Assembly: GCA_964429355.1 (NCBI GenBank)
Contig: CAYSCH010000230.1
Span: 1-15,489 of the forward strand
Length of the DNA stretch: 15,489 nt
Reading direction: 5' to 3'
From: JAAYAY01 sp964429355
GTDB taxonomy: Bacteria; Planctomycetota; Planctomycetia; Pirellulales; Thermoguttaceae
A program made the translations under genes and the position numbers. Of this stretch, positions 1-8,087 are shown piece by piece; position 1 is the first letter of the stretch, and every line of letters starts with the position of its first letter. The notes beneath the pieces were generated by a model. That model made no database searches and was not told the origin of the DNA. It saw nothing but the letters and a program-made list of their open reading frames with translations.

Positions 1-222
1 GCTTAAGGCTGAAGGGGCGGTCTCGGAATAGGTATTCAGTCTATCCACCAACGTTTCAAAACCTCTTGGCCTGAACCATAGCGGAATCTCGCGATATGCC
101 GGCACCACGTTGCCAGTTGATGGCAGCAACCATACGCCAGGTGCTGCCAGGGCATACCCTTTCTGGATTATAGGGGCTGAATTCGGCTCGAACAACTGCG
201 AGACGCCTGTATGGTCTTGCAT
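1..222 (-). CDS. Possible partial protein, C-terminus beyond the window edge
   Basis: A minus-strand frame opens with ATG at 222 and stays open for 74 codons to the left edge. The translation is protein-like, with stretches such as GVWLLPSTGNVVPAYREIP and PLWFRPRGFETLVDRLN, but I do not recognise a family. An in-frame TGA lies about 21 codons upstream of the ATG and no other ATG, GTG or TTG lies between, so 222 is the only reasonable start. No Shine-Dalgarno sequence precedes it. Several codons (AGA, AGG, CTA, TTT, TTG) are unlike the GC-ending codons of the neighbouring genes. A 74-codon open frame at an edge can also arise by chance in GC-rich DNA, so this is a weak call. Confidence 0.25.
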   Translation of the reverse strand, partial: MQDHTGVSQLFEPNSAPIIQKGYALAAPGVWLLPSTGNVVPAYREIPLWFRPRGFETLVDRLNTYSETAPSALS

Positions 223-612
223 CGGCCAACGTCGTTCAATCCGTTCACGATGCCTCTGCTGGGAATCGCAATCCGCAAGTTTCGGTCAGGGCCAAGCGCG
301 GCTTGTTCGGCATGGGTGGCGCATTCGGAAGATCGGCAGGCACGTCGATTCTGTCCCCACACTCGCTGGAATTGTTGTGTGACTGTGGTAACCGGATTCC
401 CTTTGCCGCGGAGGGCTCTGCGATCGCCAGTGGGAATCGCTGGCACAACCGCTGCAAACCACCCTGGCCTCGAGGCAAGCCGACCGGCCAGCTCCGTGAT
501 TCGTGCAGACCACCAATTGGAGAAGACGATCTAGTTGGTGAAGAGAGGCAAGACTACTCCCACCTCCGGAACGTTGGTCGAAACGTTGAGTCACTTGAAA
601 GAGATTTGAACC
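223..612. other. Gene-free stretch upstream of the 85-aa protein
   Basis: About 390 bp in which no reading frame gives a recognisable product; the overlapping open frames on both strands have compositions unlike real proteins. The only structure I see is two copies of AACGTTG (570-576 and 582-588) spaced 12 bp apart, about 25 bp before the start codon at 613. Each copy contains the palindrome AACGTT. No clear -35/-10 pair is visible. Confidence 0.4.
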
Positions 613-870
613 ATGTGGCGAGCCTTCTTTCTGTCGATCGGCTTGTTCACGGCCCTGCTGGGTGGACAGTGCCTGGGCATCCAGAAGTTCACGCTGAAAT
701 ACCGGGAACAACCGGTGGTGACGCAAGGAGGGCTGCTCGACGGCACCACGGTCAGCCCGGGGGCCCAGAAAGTCATCGTACCGCCTGACTGGGTCTCCTG
801 GAGCCTGTTGGCCACGGGCGCTGTGGTGTGCCTTTATTCGTTCACTCTCCCGCGGCGGTGGAACGGATAA
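613..870 (+). CDS. Small two-helix membrane protein, planctomycete type
   Basis: An 85-aa protein with a hydrophobic segment at residues 4-24 and a second at about 61-79, ending in a short basic tail (PRRWNG). The middle part (25-60) is polar and probably lies outside the membrane. The C-terminal pattern, a proline-tryptophan stretch (PPDWVSWSLLATGAVVCLYS) followed by PRR, resembles small conserved planctomycete proteins of unknown function as I remember them; I cannot name a family. The start at 613 follows a purine-rich stretch (AAAGAGA) about 10 bases upstream. Its stop lies 5 bp from the stop of the convergent coiled-coil gene, so the two transcripts must overlap. No function can be assigned. 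Confidence 0.72.
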   Translation: MWRAFFLSIGLFTALLGGQCLGIQKFTLKYREQPVVTQGGLLDGTTVSPGAQKVIVPPDWVSWSLLATGAVVCLYSFTLPRRWNG

Positions 871-875
871 ATGGC

Positions 876-2498
876 CTATTGGCCCGTGTCTCCCTTGCGG
901 TACATGTCGAAGTACTCTTTGGTTTGCGCCTGGTGCTGGCGGGGCATTTGCTGCTCGGTCAGCGGATCGGTCGATTCCGACCTGGCCGCCTCGAGTTGCT
1001 CCTCGATCTGCTGAAGCACAGGTCCCTTGATATTTGGGCCCTCCACTTCGCCGGCAATGGTTGCCGATCCCTTTCCGATCTTCTGTTTCACATTGTCGTC
1101 GTAGAATTTTGTGGCGTTTTCGGCTTCAGGGCGATCACCGCGGCCCCTCCCGGCACCCATACCCATACCTGGCTGGTCGTTCTGACATGCCTGGCACCCC
1201 ATTCCACCGCACTGCGGACAATTCATCTGGTCGCGGGCCTGGGAGAGTTGTTCCATCGCATCATCGAGCATCTGCATCTCGTCGAGCTGCTGCTGCAATT
1301 CTGACAAATCGCCCTGCATCTGCTGGAGCATATCCGCGGCATCCTGCAACTGCCCGTTCTGCATGCACTGCGAACATTGACCGAGTTGCTGGGCCATGTT
1401 CTGCAATTGCTGCATGTCGCTGCTGCTCTCCATATGCTGGTTGAGCTGTTGCTGGAGCCGATCGGCCTCGGCCGTCTGTCCCGCCTGCCGGGCCTGGTTG
1501 ATCTGGTTCTGCAGGTTCTGGGTTTGCTGCTTGTGTTTCTCGACCGTCTCTTCCAGCTTCTTCTTCATCTCGTCCAACTGCTTGCCAAGTTGCTGCCTCT
1601 CCTCATCCGAGAGCTTGCCATCCGCCAGATTCGACTTCAGCTTCTCGAGTTCCTCGATTCCCTTCCGAAGGTCGCCATCGGCGATCGCCTTCATGAAGTC
1701 ATCGGCTGGACCGCGATTGCCGGTGTTCAGTTGATCGAGCTTCTTGCGAATATCCTCTGCGCCGCCGATTTGCTTCTGGCGGCCCTCCATCTGTCGTTTC
1801 AGATCGTTCAGCTTGACGAGGGCGTCCGTGCGGTTCTTGCCGTCATCCCGAGTCAGTTCCTCGGTATCCTCCGCAAGACGTTGAAACAGTGTCTCGGCGT
1901 CTTTCAATCCGGCCTTCTCGGCCGCCTTGCGTTGCTCGATCAGCTTGTGCTTCAGATTCCCGGAGGCATTCTTCACCTGCTTCTTGACGGAGGCGGTATT
2001 GGCCTGCAGGTCCTGTTGAACCACGGCCGGTGGAACCAACCAGACAACCAGCACGGCCGCTACCAGCGGGACGATCGGCAGCAGGAGCGGCCATCCCGGG
2101 CTCACGCGAAAGTGCTCGCCCACATCGATGTTCTTCACTCGCCGCTCGGCGTCGGCAACCAGCGCCTGCCCAATCTCCGAGTCCCGCTCCGCGGGCGTCA
2201 AGGCAAGCGTGCTCGACACGCGTTCCTTGAGTCCAAATCGCCGGTCGATCTCGATCGCCGCGTCGATCGGTCCACGGCCGCCAGCGTAGGCGATCACCGC
2301 AGCCAGGAGCCCGCCTGCCCCGAGGCCCACCACAACATAAACCCAGGCCTCGACTGCCAAAGGCCGGTACTTGTCTGCCACGACGAATACCAGGGCAACC
2401 AGAAGCGTTGCGAAGCAGCACCAGCCAAGTGCTCCTGCAAACCGCTGCAGCCCAAGCCAACGTCTTGCACGATTGACTTGCCGATTGAGATCTTCCAC
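876..2498 (-). CDS. Membrane-anchored coiled-coil protein with three CxxC pairs
   Basis: A 540-aa protein. Hydrophobic helices lie at about 21-41, 52-73 and 136-156. The stretch between the second and third (about 74-135) contains a RRFGLKERVSSTLAL segment. From about 165 to 425 it is almost entirely Glu/Gln/Lys/Leu heptads, a long coiled coil rich in QQLxQ repeats. Three cysteine pairs follow: C375/C378 inside the coiled coil, and C427/C430 plus C435/C438 in CPQCGGMGCQAC, which resembles half of a DnaJ-type zinc-binding repeat. A Gly/Met/Arg linker and a charged C-terminal tail complete it. The N-terminal plan (paired helices, a soluble loop, another helix, then long helical repeats) recalls DUF4175-like proteins, but I make no firm assignment. 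The start is GTG, chosen because AGAGGTGA lies 4 bases farther upstream than an ideal core, giving AGAGG 7 bases from the start. Likely a structural or scaffolding inner-membrane protein; role unknown. Confidence 0.88.
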   Translation of the reverse strand: MEDLNRQVNRARRWLGLQRFAGALGWCCFATLLVALVFVVADKYRPLAVEAWVYVVVGLGAGGLLAAVIAYAGGRGPIDAAIEIDRRFGLKERVSSTLALTPAERDSEIGQALVADAERRVKNIDVGEHFRVSPGWPLLLPIVPLVAAVLVVWLVPPAVVQQDLQANTASVKKQVKNASGNLKHKLIEQRKAAEKAGLKDAETLFQRLAEDTEELTRDDGKNRTDALVKLNDLKRQMEGRQKQIGGAEDIRKKLDQLNTGNRGPADDFMKAIADGDLRKGIEELEKLKSNLADGKLSDEERQQLGKQLDEMKKKLEETVEKHKQQTQNLQNQINQARQAGQTAEADRLQQQLNQHMESSSDMQQLQNMAQQLGQCSQCMQNGQLQDAADMLQQMQGDLSELQQQLDEMQMLDDAMEQLSQARDQMNCPQCGGMGCQACQNDQPGMGMGAGRGRGDRPEAENATKFYDDNVKQKIGKGSATIAGEVEGPNIKGPVLQQIEEQLEAARSESTDPLTEQQMPRQHQAQTKEYFDMYRKGDTGQ

Positions 2499-2502
2499 CG
2501 TG

Positions 2503-2510
2503 TCACCTCT
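2503..2510 (-). promoter_or_regulatory. Ribosome binding site deciding a GTG start
   Basis: On the minus strand AGAGGTGA occurs here, with its AGAGG core (2506-2510) 7 bases from the GTG at 2498. This is one of the better Shine-Dalgarno matches in the window and supports the GTG rather than an internal start for the coiled-coil protein. Confidence 0.65.
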
Positions 2511-2560
2511 TGCTGAAACCCCTCGTTCGGGCTGTCAAGGAGGCAGCCATTCTCACGATC

Positions 2561-2588
2561 ATTATAGCCGCAACCGGGAGATTTTCAC
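2561..2588 (-). promoter_or_regulatory. Candidate promoter of the coiled-coil protein gene
   Basis: Minus-strand reading gives a perfect TATAAT (-10, 2566-2561) with GTGAAA (2588-2583) 16 bp upstream as a 4-of-6 match to the -35 consensus. Transcription would start near 2554, about 55 bases before the GTG start. The site sits in the 173-bp divergent gap between this gene and fumC. No comparably good plus-strand promoter for fumC was seen in the same gap. Confidence 0.4.
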
Positions 2589-2671
2589 GTCGTTCCGTTT
2601 CCATTCTTTGGGGGGTCGCTATCATGAAGGGGATTCTTGCTGAACTCGACCCTCTGCCATGCAACGAGATC

Positions 2672-4110
2672 ATGAGCGAACTGCGCATCGAACGCGATTC
2701 CATGGGCGACGTGCAATTGCCAGCCCAGGCCTACTACGGCCCCCAAACCCAACGAGCGGTGGAGAATTTTCCCATTTCGGGCCAGACCCTGCCGACCGAG
2801 CTGATCCACGCCATCGGACTGGTCAAATGGGCGGCAGCCTCGGCCAATCGCGATCTGGGACTTCTGACCGGCTCGGGGAAGAATCCGCTCAACGACTCCC
2901 AGGTCGAGGCCCTACTGGCCGCCTGCCGCGAGGTGGCCGATGGGCGGTTTGACGATCAGTTTCCGATCGATGTCTATCAGACCGGATCGGGCACATCCAG
3001 CAACATGAACGCCAATGAGGTGATTGCCAATCGGGCCATCGAACTGGCGGGTGGAGATCGCTTTGCGGTCAAGAAAGCGATCCACCCCAACGACCACGTC
3101 AACATGGGGCAGAGCACCAACGACACGTTTCCCACCGCCGTCCATGTGGCCGTCGGCATCGTCATTCGGAACGACCTGATTCCGGTCCTCCGCCGGGGTG
3201 GCGCTCTGCTGGGAAGAAAGTCCGCCCAGTGGCAGCAGATTTTGAAGATCGGCCGAACCCATCTGGCCGACGCCACGCCTCTTTCGCTCGGCCAAGAGAT
3301 CGGGGGTCTGGCGCGGCAGTTGGAACTCTCCGTGGACCGCGCCGGACGGGCTCTTGACGCAGTTCTGGAGCTTCCCGTCGGCGGCACTGCTGTGGGGACG
3401 GGAATCAACACCCACCGCGAGTTCGGTGCACGGGTTGCTCACCTGTTGGCCAACGAAACGGGGATCCCCTTCGTCGAGGCCGTCAACCACTTCGAGGCAA
3501 ATGCCCAGCGCGACGGACTGGTCGAGTCGCATGGGCAGCTTCGCGCCGTGGCAACAACGCTGTTCAACGTGGCCAACAACATCCGTTGGCTCGGCTCGGG
3601 GCCACGATGTGGTTTCTACGAAATCAAGATCCCCGACCTGCAGCCGGGCAGTTCCATCATGCCGGGCAAGGTCAATCCGGTCATGAGCGAGGCCCTCATG
3701 CAGGCTGCCGCCCGAGTCATGGGCAACGATCAAGCGATCGCGGTCAGCGGCGCGACGGGCGGCCAATTCCAGTTGAACATCATGATGCCCATGATGGGCC
3801 AAACCATGCTGGAAAGCGTGCGTCTTCTGGCCGNNNNNNNNNNGCCGGTGCTACCAAGGCCTTTGCGGAAAAATGCCTCGAGCACCTCGAGCCAAACCCG
3901 GACGCCTGCGAAGCGGCCGTCGAGCAGAGTCTCTCGCTGGTCACGGGGTTGAACTCTTACATCGGCTACGAGAAGGCCGCTGCTCTGGCCAAAGAAGCCT
4001 TCAAGACCGGCAAAACGATCCGCCAGCTCTGCCAGGAGCAGGGCGTGCTTCCCGACGAGCAGCTGGCTGAAGCCCTCGATCCCTGGCGGATGACCCGGCC
4101 GGTGGAGTAA
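2672..4110 (+). CDS. fumC: Class II fumarate hydratase (fumarase C)
   Basis: Catalyses the reversible hydration of fumarate to L-malate in the TCA cycle as a cytoplasmic homotetramer. Visible family marks are ERDSMG at the N-terminus, SGTSSNMNANEV, the substrate-site loop GRTHLADATPLSLGQE (His at residue 197) and the superfamily signature GSSIMPGKVNPV starting at residue 326. The N run at 3834-3843 splits the frame near the C-terminal domain. The sequence ends GCCG before the run and restarts GCCG after it; merging those four bases restores one frame reading LAGATKAF, which fits the family with nothing missing and gives about 474 aa (E. coli FumC has 467). The start at 2672 was chosen because MSELRIERD aligns with the usual beginning; an ATG at 2624 in the same frame is an alternative. 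Converges on the oxidoreductase gene with 42 bp between stops. Aspartase and argininosuccinate lyase share the signature, but the rest fits fumarase. Confidence 0.95.
3834..3843. other. Ten-N scaffold join inside fumC, probably spurious
   Basis: A placeholder run of exactly ten N. The four bases before it (GCCG) equal the four after it. Removing the run and one copy (14 bases) brings the two halves of fumC into one frame with the family's expected spacing, so the flanking contigs probably overlap here and no sequence is missing. Confidence 0.8.
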
Positions 4111-4152
4111 TCAAGGCGGCCTGCAGCAGGACGCCACCCCAGTGGTACGGGG

Positions 4153-5517
4153 TCACACGTTTTCCGGAATCACGTAAGGTTCGCGATACGTCCGTTTGAA
4201 GAGCTTCATTGCCTCGGGGTTACCCTTGATCTCTTCCGTGGCTGGATCGATTTCGACTTTCTCGGCACCGAGGCGGTAGCTGATGTTGGCGTAGTGGATC
4301 AACAGGGCGCTAAGGTGGCCTTCCAGTACGTCGGCGTTGGGCTTCTTGCGATCGCGGATGCACTGGACGAAGTTCTCCTTGTGCTCCGGGTCTGGGAAGC
4401 GGCCGTACATCTGGTCCTTGACCACCGGCTGCCGGTTCTTCGGCCGATCGAAGACCTGCCACCCGCCGCCATGCCGGCCCACAAGCATCTGGCCCTCCGT
4501 GCCGTACAGTTCAATCCTGGTGGCATTTTGCTGCCAGAGGGGGAACATGTCGCTATTGCGCACTTCGGGATCGGTCTTGAGCATGTAGGGCGTGTAGAGC
4601 GTCAAGTCGAAAGTCATCACCATCTTGTCGAATTGCCAGACGGCGACCTGCGTGTCGGGCGATTCAGCCACGCCCTCGCTGGCGTAACGTCCGCCGGTCG
4701 AGTAGACGCTCTGCGGATAGGTCACCCCGCAAAGCCAACGCGCCAAGTCGATCTGGTGGCTGGCGTCGTTGGCAATGTCACCGCCCGAGTAACGCCAGAC
4801 GTGGTTCCAATAGCGATGCCAGCCGGCGTTGTAGGCATGCTCCGGTGCGGGACCGTTCCACATATCCCAATCGAATCCGGCAGGCGGATCGCTGTCGGGC
4901 TTGACAGGTTGGTTCGGCCAATCCTTCTGGTTGTAGACGCGGCACATGTAGATCTCGCCGAGGCGACCTTCTTCGATATACTTCTTCGCTGCCAAATTGT
5001 AGGGCGCGCTGCGGTTCTGTGTGCCAATCTGCACGACACGGTCGTACTTCCTCGCCGCCTCGACCATCTTCTTGCCTTCCCAGCAACTGTGGGTGGCCGG
5101 CTTCTCCACATACACGTCCTTGCCCGCCTGGCAGGCCCAGACCGCCGAGAGCGCATGCCAGTGATCGGGAGTGGCGCTTACAATCGCGTCAACGGACTTA
5201 TCATCCAGCGCCTGGCGAAAATCCTTGACGAGGCGCGGTGCCTTGCCTTGCGCCTCGGCAATCGTCTTGGCACGAGCTTCGGCGCGAGCTGTGTCTGGAT
5301 CGCTGGCATAAGCGATCTCGCAATCACCTCGCTCGATGAATCCCTGCGTCAGCCCGGCACTTCGGCCGCCGCATCCCACGGCGGCGAGCACGACTTTCTC
5401 ATTGGCCGCATAAGCCCGCGCCGACCTGGCGTTGGCCAGGATGGTCAATCCCACGACCGCGGCGGGCAGTGACTTCTTCGTAGTATCGAGAAACTGTCGT
5501 CGGTTCAGGCGTGACAT
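4153..5517 (-). CDS. Tat-exported Gfo/Idh/MocA family oxidoreductase
   Basis: A 454-aa NAD(P)-dependent dehydrogenase of the glucose-fructose oxidoreductase/inositol dehydrogenase family. It begins with a twin-arginine signal (NRRQFL, R6-R7), followed by a hydrophobic stretch and an AxA-type cleavage region near 30-37, so it is predicted to be exported folded with its cofactor. The Rossmann glycines are in AAVGCGG (45-51). The family's EKP motif is at 138-140 (VYVEKPATHS). The C-terminal domain carries GGDIANDASHQID at 245-257, whose His and Asp are the usual substrate-site residues. The start at 5517 is favoured over an upstream ATG at 5580 because it begins the Tat signal directly and is preceded by AGGGAG 8 bases away. 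Planctomycetes carry many such paralogues, usually thought to act on sugars or polyols; the substrate is not predictable here. Likely monocistronic. Confidence 0.93.
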   Translation of the reverse strand: MSRLNRRQFLDTTKKSLPAAVVGLTILANARSARAYAANEKVVLAAVGCGGRSAGLTQGFIERGDCEIAYASDPDTARAEARAKTIAEAQGKAPRLVKDFRQALDDKSVDAIVSATPDHWHALSAVWACQAGKDVYVEKPATHSCWEGKKMVEAARKYDRVVQIGTQNRSAPYNLAAKKYIEEGRLGEIYMCRVYNQKDWPNQPVKPDSDPPAGFDWDMWNGPAPEHAYNAGWHRYWNHVWRYSGGDIANDASHQIDLARWLCGVTYPQSVYSTGGRYASEGVAESPDTQVAVWQFDKMVMTFDLTLYTPYMLKTDPEVRNSDMFPLWQQNATRIELYGTEGQMLVGRHGGGWQVFDRPKNRQPVVKDQMYGRFPDPEHKENFVQCIRDRKKPNADVLEGHLSALLIHYANISYRLGAEKVEIDPATEEIKGNPEAMKLFKRTYREPYVIPENV

Positions 5518-5599
5518 GATCGGGGCTCCCTGGGAATATTGCGCCGGGTAGGTTTCGGTGAAACGGGCGTTCCGCCGCAAATCGATCGATTCGCCCGTG

Positions 5600-5629
5600 A
5601 TTATGGGAAGCTGAAAGGGGCCACGTCAA
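5600..5629 (-). promoter_or_regulatory. Candidate sigma70 promoter of the oxidoreductase gene
   Basis: Read on the minus strand: TTGACG (-35, 5629-5624), an 18-bp spacer and CATAAT (-10, 5605-5600), each hexamer matching consensus at 5 of 6 positions. Transcription would start near 5593, leaving a leader of about 75 bases that includes the 10-bp palindrome ATCGATCGAT (5581-5590). Confidence 0.5.
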
Positions 5630-6056
5630 TAACTTCCGGCCCCTTCCGCCTGTTTTTGCGGATCGAAGACGGCGAAAGCCCCTGCCGCGCGCTCCTCGAT
5701 TTCAAGGAGGTGAATTGGAGAACGACGCCAGACTCCCTTCGATTCTGACGGATCCCACCGGTAATCGTATCTGTCCCGCTGTTCGTTAGCCCGGTTCGTC
5801 AGGGCGTCACCGCGCTGGTGGATTTCGTGGTGGGAATCGCCCGTACCATTCCTTCGCGATACTGATAATTCGTTCACTGGCAGGTTGAAAGCCCGGACTC
5901 TGGGACATTTCAACGGAATCTGCCGCCCGCGACCGGTCTTCAGGCAATCTGCCGGCATCTTGAAGAGACACCCTTGGCTCGGCCGCCCTGCGCGGTATCA
6001 TTTGGCAAGATACCCTAGCCGACTCCACGATTTTCGCCCTGGAAAAGGTCTCCCTG
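5630..6056. other. Divergent intergenic region without a convincing gene
   Basis: Between the oxidoreductase promoter and the M49 peptidase start I see no recognisable coding sequence. Two short items stand out: a near-perfect Shine-Dalgarno sequence AAGGAGGTGA (5704-5713) followed by a 24-codon TTG-initiated frame (5715-5789), and an inverted repeat GGTATC/GATACC (5994-5999 and 6009-6014) with a 9-base loop, about 43 bp before the peptidase start. The latter is placed where an operator or leader hairpin could act. No good -35/-10 pair for the peptidase gene was found. Confidence 0.4.
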
Positions 6057-8087
6057 ATGATTTGGAACAGAACGCTCCTGCCATCCTCTCTCCTCGTACT
6101 GGCCCTGTCGACGACAGCCGCCGTCGCTCAAACCCCGCGAAAATACCTCCTCGAACGGATCGACGACGTCGACGTCGTCCAGATCTACTGCGACGGGTTC
6201 GACCAGTTGCCACTCGGCGAAAAGAAGCTCATCTACCATCTGTGCCAGGCCGCCGTCGCCGGGCGCCCGATCTTCCTTCATCAGAAATACCGCCACTCGC
6301 CCATGCTCCGCGATCTCCTCGAAGAGATCGTCACCCACGGTGAGAGTATCGATCCGGCCACCTCCGCCGAGATCCACCGCTACACGAATCTGTTCTGGAT
6401 CAACAACGGCGTCCACAATTCGATCACAGGAAAAAAGAACGTTCTCAGAACCTCGCGGGAGGACTTCCTCAAGGCCGCCGAGATGGCCGAGAAGAACGGC
6501 GCGAGACTGCCGAAGGGCAATGAGGAGTCAACCGAACAATTCGTCACTCGGGTTTGGCCCATCCTGGCCGATCCCACGATTGACTCCCATTGCACGAACA
6601 GCTCGCCCGGCGAAGGCAAGGACATCCTCCAGGAGAGCTGCAACAGCTTCTACCGCGATGTGACAGCCAAGGACCTCGAAGGTTTCGAGGAACGCTACCC
6701 GCTCAACTCCACCCTGGTCAAATGCGACGGCGAGCTCCGCGAACTGGTCTGGCGCGCCGGCTTCGACAACGCTGTTCCACCAGGCCTGTATGCCGAGGAG
6801 ATCCAGGTCATCGTCGGTCATCTGGAAGACGCCATTCCCCATGCCACACCGCAGATGGCCCGGGCCTTGGCCCTTTTGGCCCACTACTACCGGACTGGCG
6901 ACCCGATCGATTTCCGCGCCTACAATATCGCATGGGTGGAAGACACCGATTCACCCGTCGACACGATCAACGGTTTCATTGAGGTCTACCTCGACGCCCG
7001 GGGACAAAAGGGAGCCTTCGAGGGAATCGTGTACTTCAACGATCCGAAGAAGATGGAACTGATCACCAGGATCGCCGACAACGCTCAGTGGTTCGAGGAC
7101 CACATGTCTTTCGACCGACGATTCCGCAAGGAGGAAGTCAAAGGCATCTCCGCCAAGGCGATCCAGGTTGTCGTGGCCACGGGCGACGGCGGGCCCGTCG
7201 CGATGATCGGGATCAACCTTCCCAATGCGGCCGATGTTCGCGAGCAGTATGGCAGCAAGTCGGTCTCGCTGAGCAACGTGATCGAAGCCCGTGACGAATC
7301 GAGTCCGAAAGAGGCGCGACGCGAATTCTGCTGGACCGACGAAGAGTTCGAGCGGTCGCTGAAATGGTCCACCCTGGCTCTCGACCTGGAAGTCAATCTG
7401 CACGAGGTGGTCGGCCACGCATCGGGGAAGAATGCAGAAAGTCTCAAGGTCGATCCGGCCACGCTGATCGGCGAATACTACTCTGCCCTGGAAGAAGCCC
7501 GGGCGGATCTGATAGCCCTCTGGTTCATGGGCAATCCCAAACTCGTTGAATTGGGACTTGTGGAGGAAGAGAGCCTCGCCGACATCGAAAAGACGGCCTA
7601 CGAGACTTACACCCGCAACGCCCTGGCCCAATTGCGCCGCGTCGCTGAGGGCAACCGGATCGAAGAGGCCCATATGCGGAACCGCCAGATGATCGTTCAC
7701 TGGCTCATGGCGAACACCAACGCCGTTGAGGTGAAGCGGCGGGACGGGAAGACCTACTACGTCATGGCCGATGTGGATGCCTGGCGAGAGGGGGTGGGGC
7801 GGCTTCTGGCGGAGGTGCAACGGATCAAGTCGGAAGGCGACCGCAAGGCGGCTGAGAAACTGTTTCTGGAGCACGGCACCTACTTCGAGCCCGCCCTCCG
7901 CGACGAGGTCGCCATGCGATACAAGAAGCTCGACCTCGCCTCCTACGCCGGCCTCGTCATGCCCCGGCTGACGGCCAATCGCGATGCCAACGGCGAGATC
8001 ACGGATGTCAAAGTTTCCTACCCCTGCGACCTGGAATCGCAGATGCTGGAATGGTCCGGACGAAAACCGGGATCGAAGAATCCATGA
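6057..8087 (+). CDS. Secreted M49 metallopeptidase (dipeptidyl-peptidase III type)
   Basis: A 676-aa zinc peptidase of family M49, whose members remove dipeptides from peptide N-termini. The diagnostic motif HEXXGH is present as HEVVGH (residues 449-454), and the second motif EEARAD at 479-484 corresponds to the family's EEXRAE/D. By family rule the zinc ligands would be H449, H454 and E480, with E450 as catalytic base. The length is typical of bacterial M49 proteins. The N-terminus is a Sec signal peptide: a basic start, the core LLPSSLLVLALS and a cleavage site at AVA-Q (residue 24/25), so it is periplasmic or exported rather than cytoplasmic like eukaryotic DPP III. AAAAGG lies 8 to 9 bases before the ATG. 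The stop overlaps the next gene's start as ATGA. Bacterial relatives are often mislabelled dihydrofolate reductase in databases; nothing here supports that. Confidence 0.93.
   Translation: MIWNRTLLPSSLLVLALSTTAAVAQTPRKYLLERIDDVDVVQIYCDGFDQLPLGEKKLIYHLCQAAVAGRPIFLHQKYRHSPMLRDLLEEIVTHGESIDPATSAEIHRYTNLFWINNGVHNSITGKKNVLRTSREDFLKAAEMAEKNGARLPKGNEESTEQFVTRVWPILADPTIDSHCTNSSPGEGKDILQESCNSFYRDVTAKDLEGFEERYPLNSTLVKCDGELRELVWRAGFDNAVPPGLYAEEIQVIVGHLEDAIPHATPQMARALALLAHYYRTGDPIDFRAYNIAWVEDTDSPVDTINGFIEVYLDARGQKGAFEGIVYFNDPKKMELITRIADNAQWFEDHMSFDRRFRKEEVKGISAKAIQVVVATGDGGPVAMIGINLPNAADVREQYGSKSVSLSNVIEARDESSPKEARREFCWTDEEFERSLKWSTLALDLEVNLHEVVGHASGKNAESLKVDPATLIGEYYSALEEARADLIALWFMGNPKLVELGLVEEESLADIEKTAYETYTRNALAQLRRVAEGNRIEEAHMRNRQMIVHWLMANTNAVEVKRRDGKTYYVMADVDAWREGVGRLLAEVQRIKSEGDRKAAEKLFLEHGTYFEPALRDEVAMRYKKLDLASYAGLVMPRLTANRDANGEITDVKVSYPCDLESQMLEWSGRKPGSKNP

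Noticed and set aside
303..788. Plus-strand open frame of 161 codons spanning the gene-free left region and the 85-aa gene
   Set aside because: Arg/Pro/Gly-rich with no family signal; overlaps a better-supported small membrane protein in another frame.
1377..2516. Plus-strand open frame of 379 codons opposite the coiled-coil gene
   Set aside because: Leu/Ile-rich composition is the antisense image of the Gln/Lys/Glu heptads; the minus strand has clear structure and a ribosome binding site.
2912..3802. Minus-strand open frame of 296 codons opposite fumC
   Set aside because: Shadow of an unambiguous fumarase.
2672..4110. fumC as a frameshifted pseudogene
   Set aside because: The break coincides exactly with the N run, and merging the GCCG overlap restores the frame.
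4294..5472. Plus-strand open frame of 392 codons opposite the oxidoreductase
   Set aside because: Antisense of a clear Tat-signal Gfo/Idh/MocA gene; composition is not protein-like.
5885..6343. Plus-strand open frame of 152 codons across the M49 start
   Set aside because: Arg/Pro-rich out-of-frame translation of the peptidase 5' end.
6951..7874. Minus-strand open frame of 307 codons opposite the M49 peptidase
   Set aside because: Shadow of a gene with the HEVVGH and EEARAD motifs.
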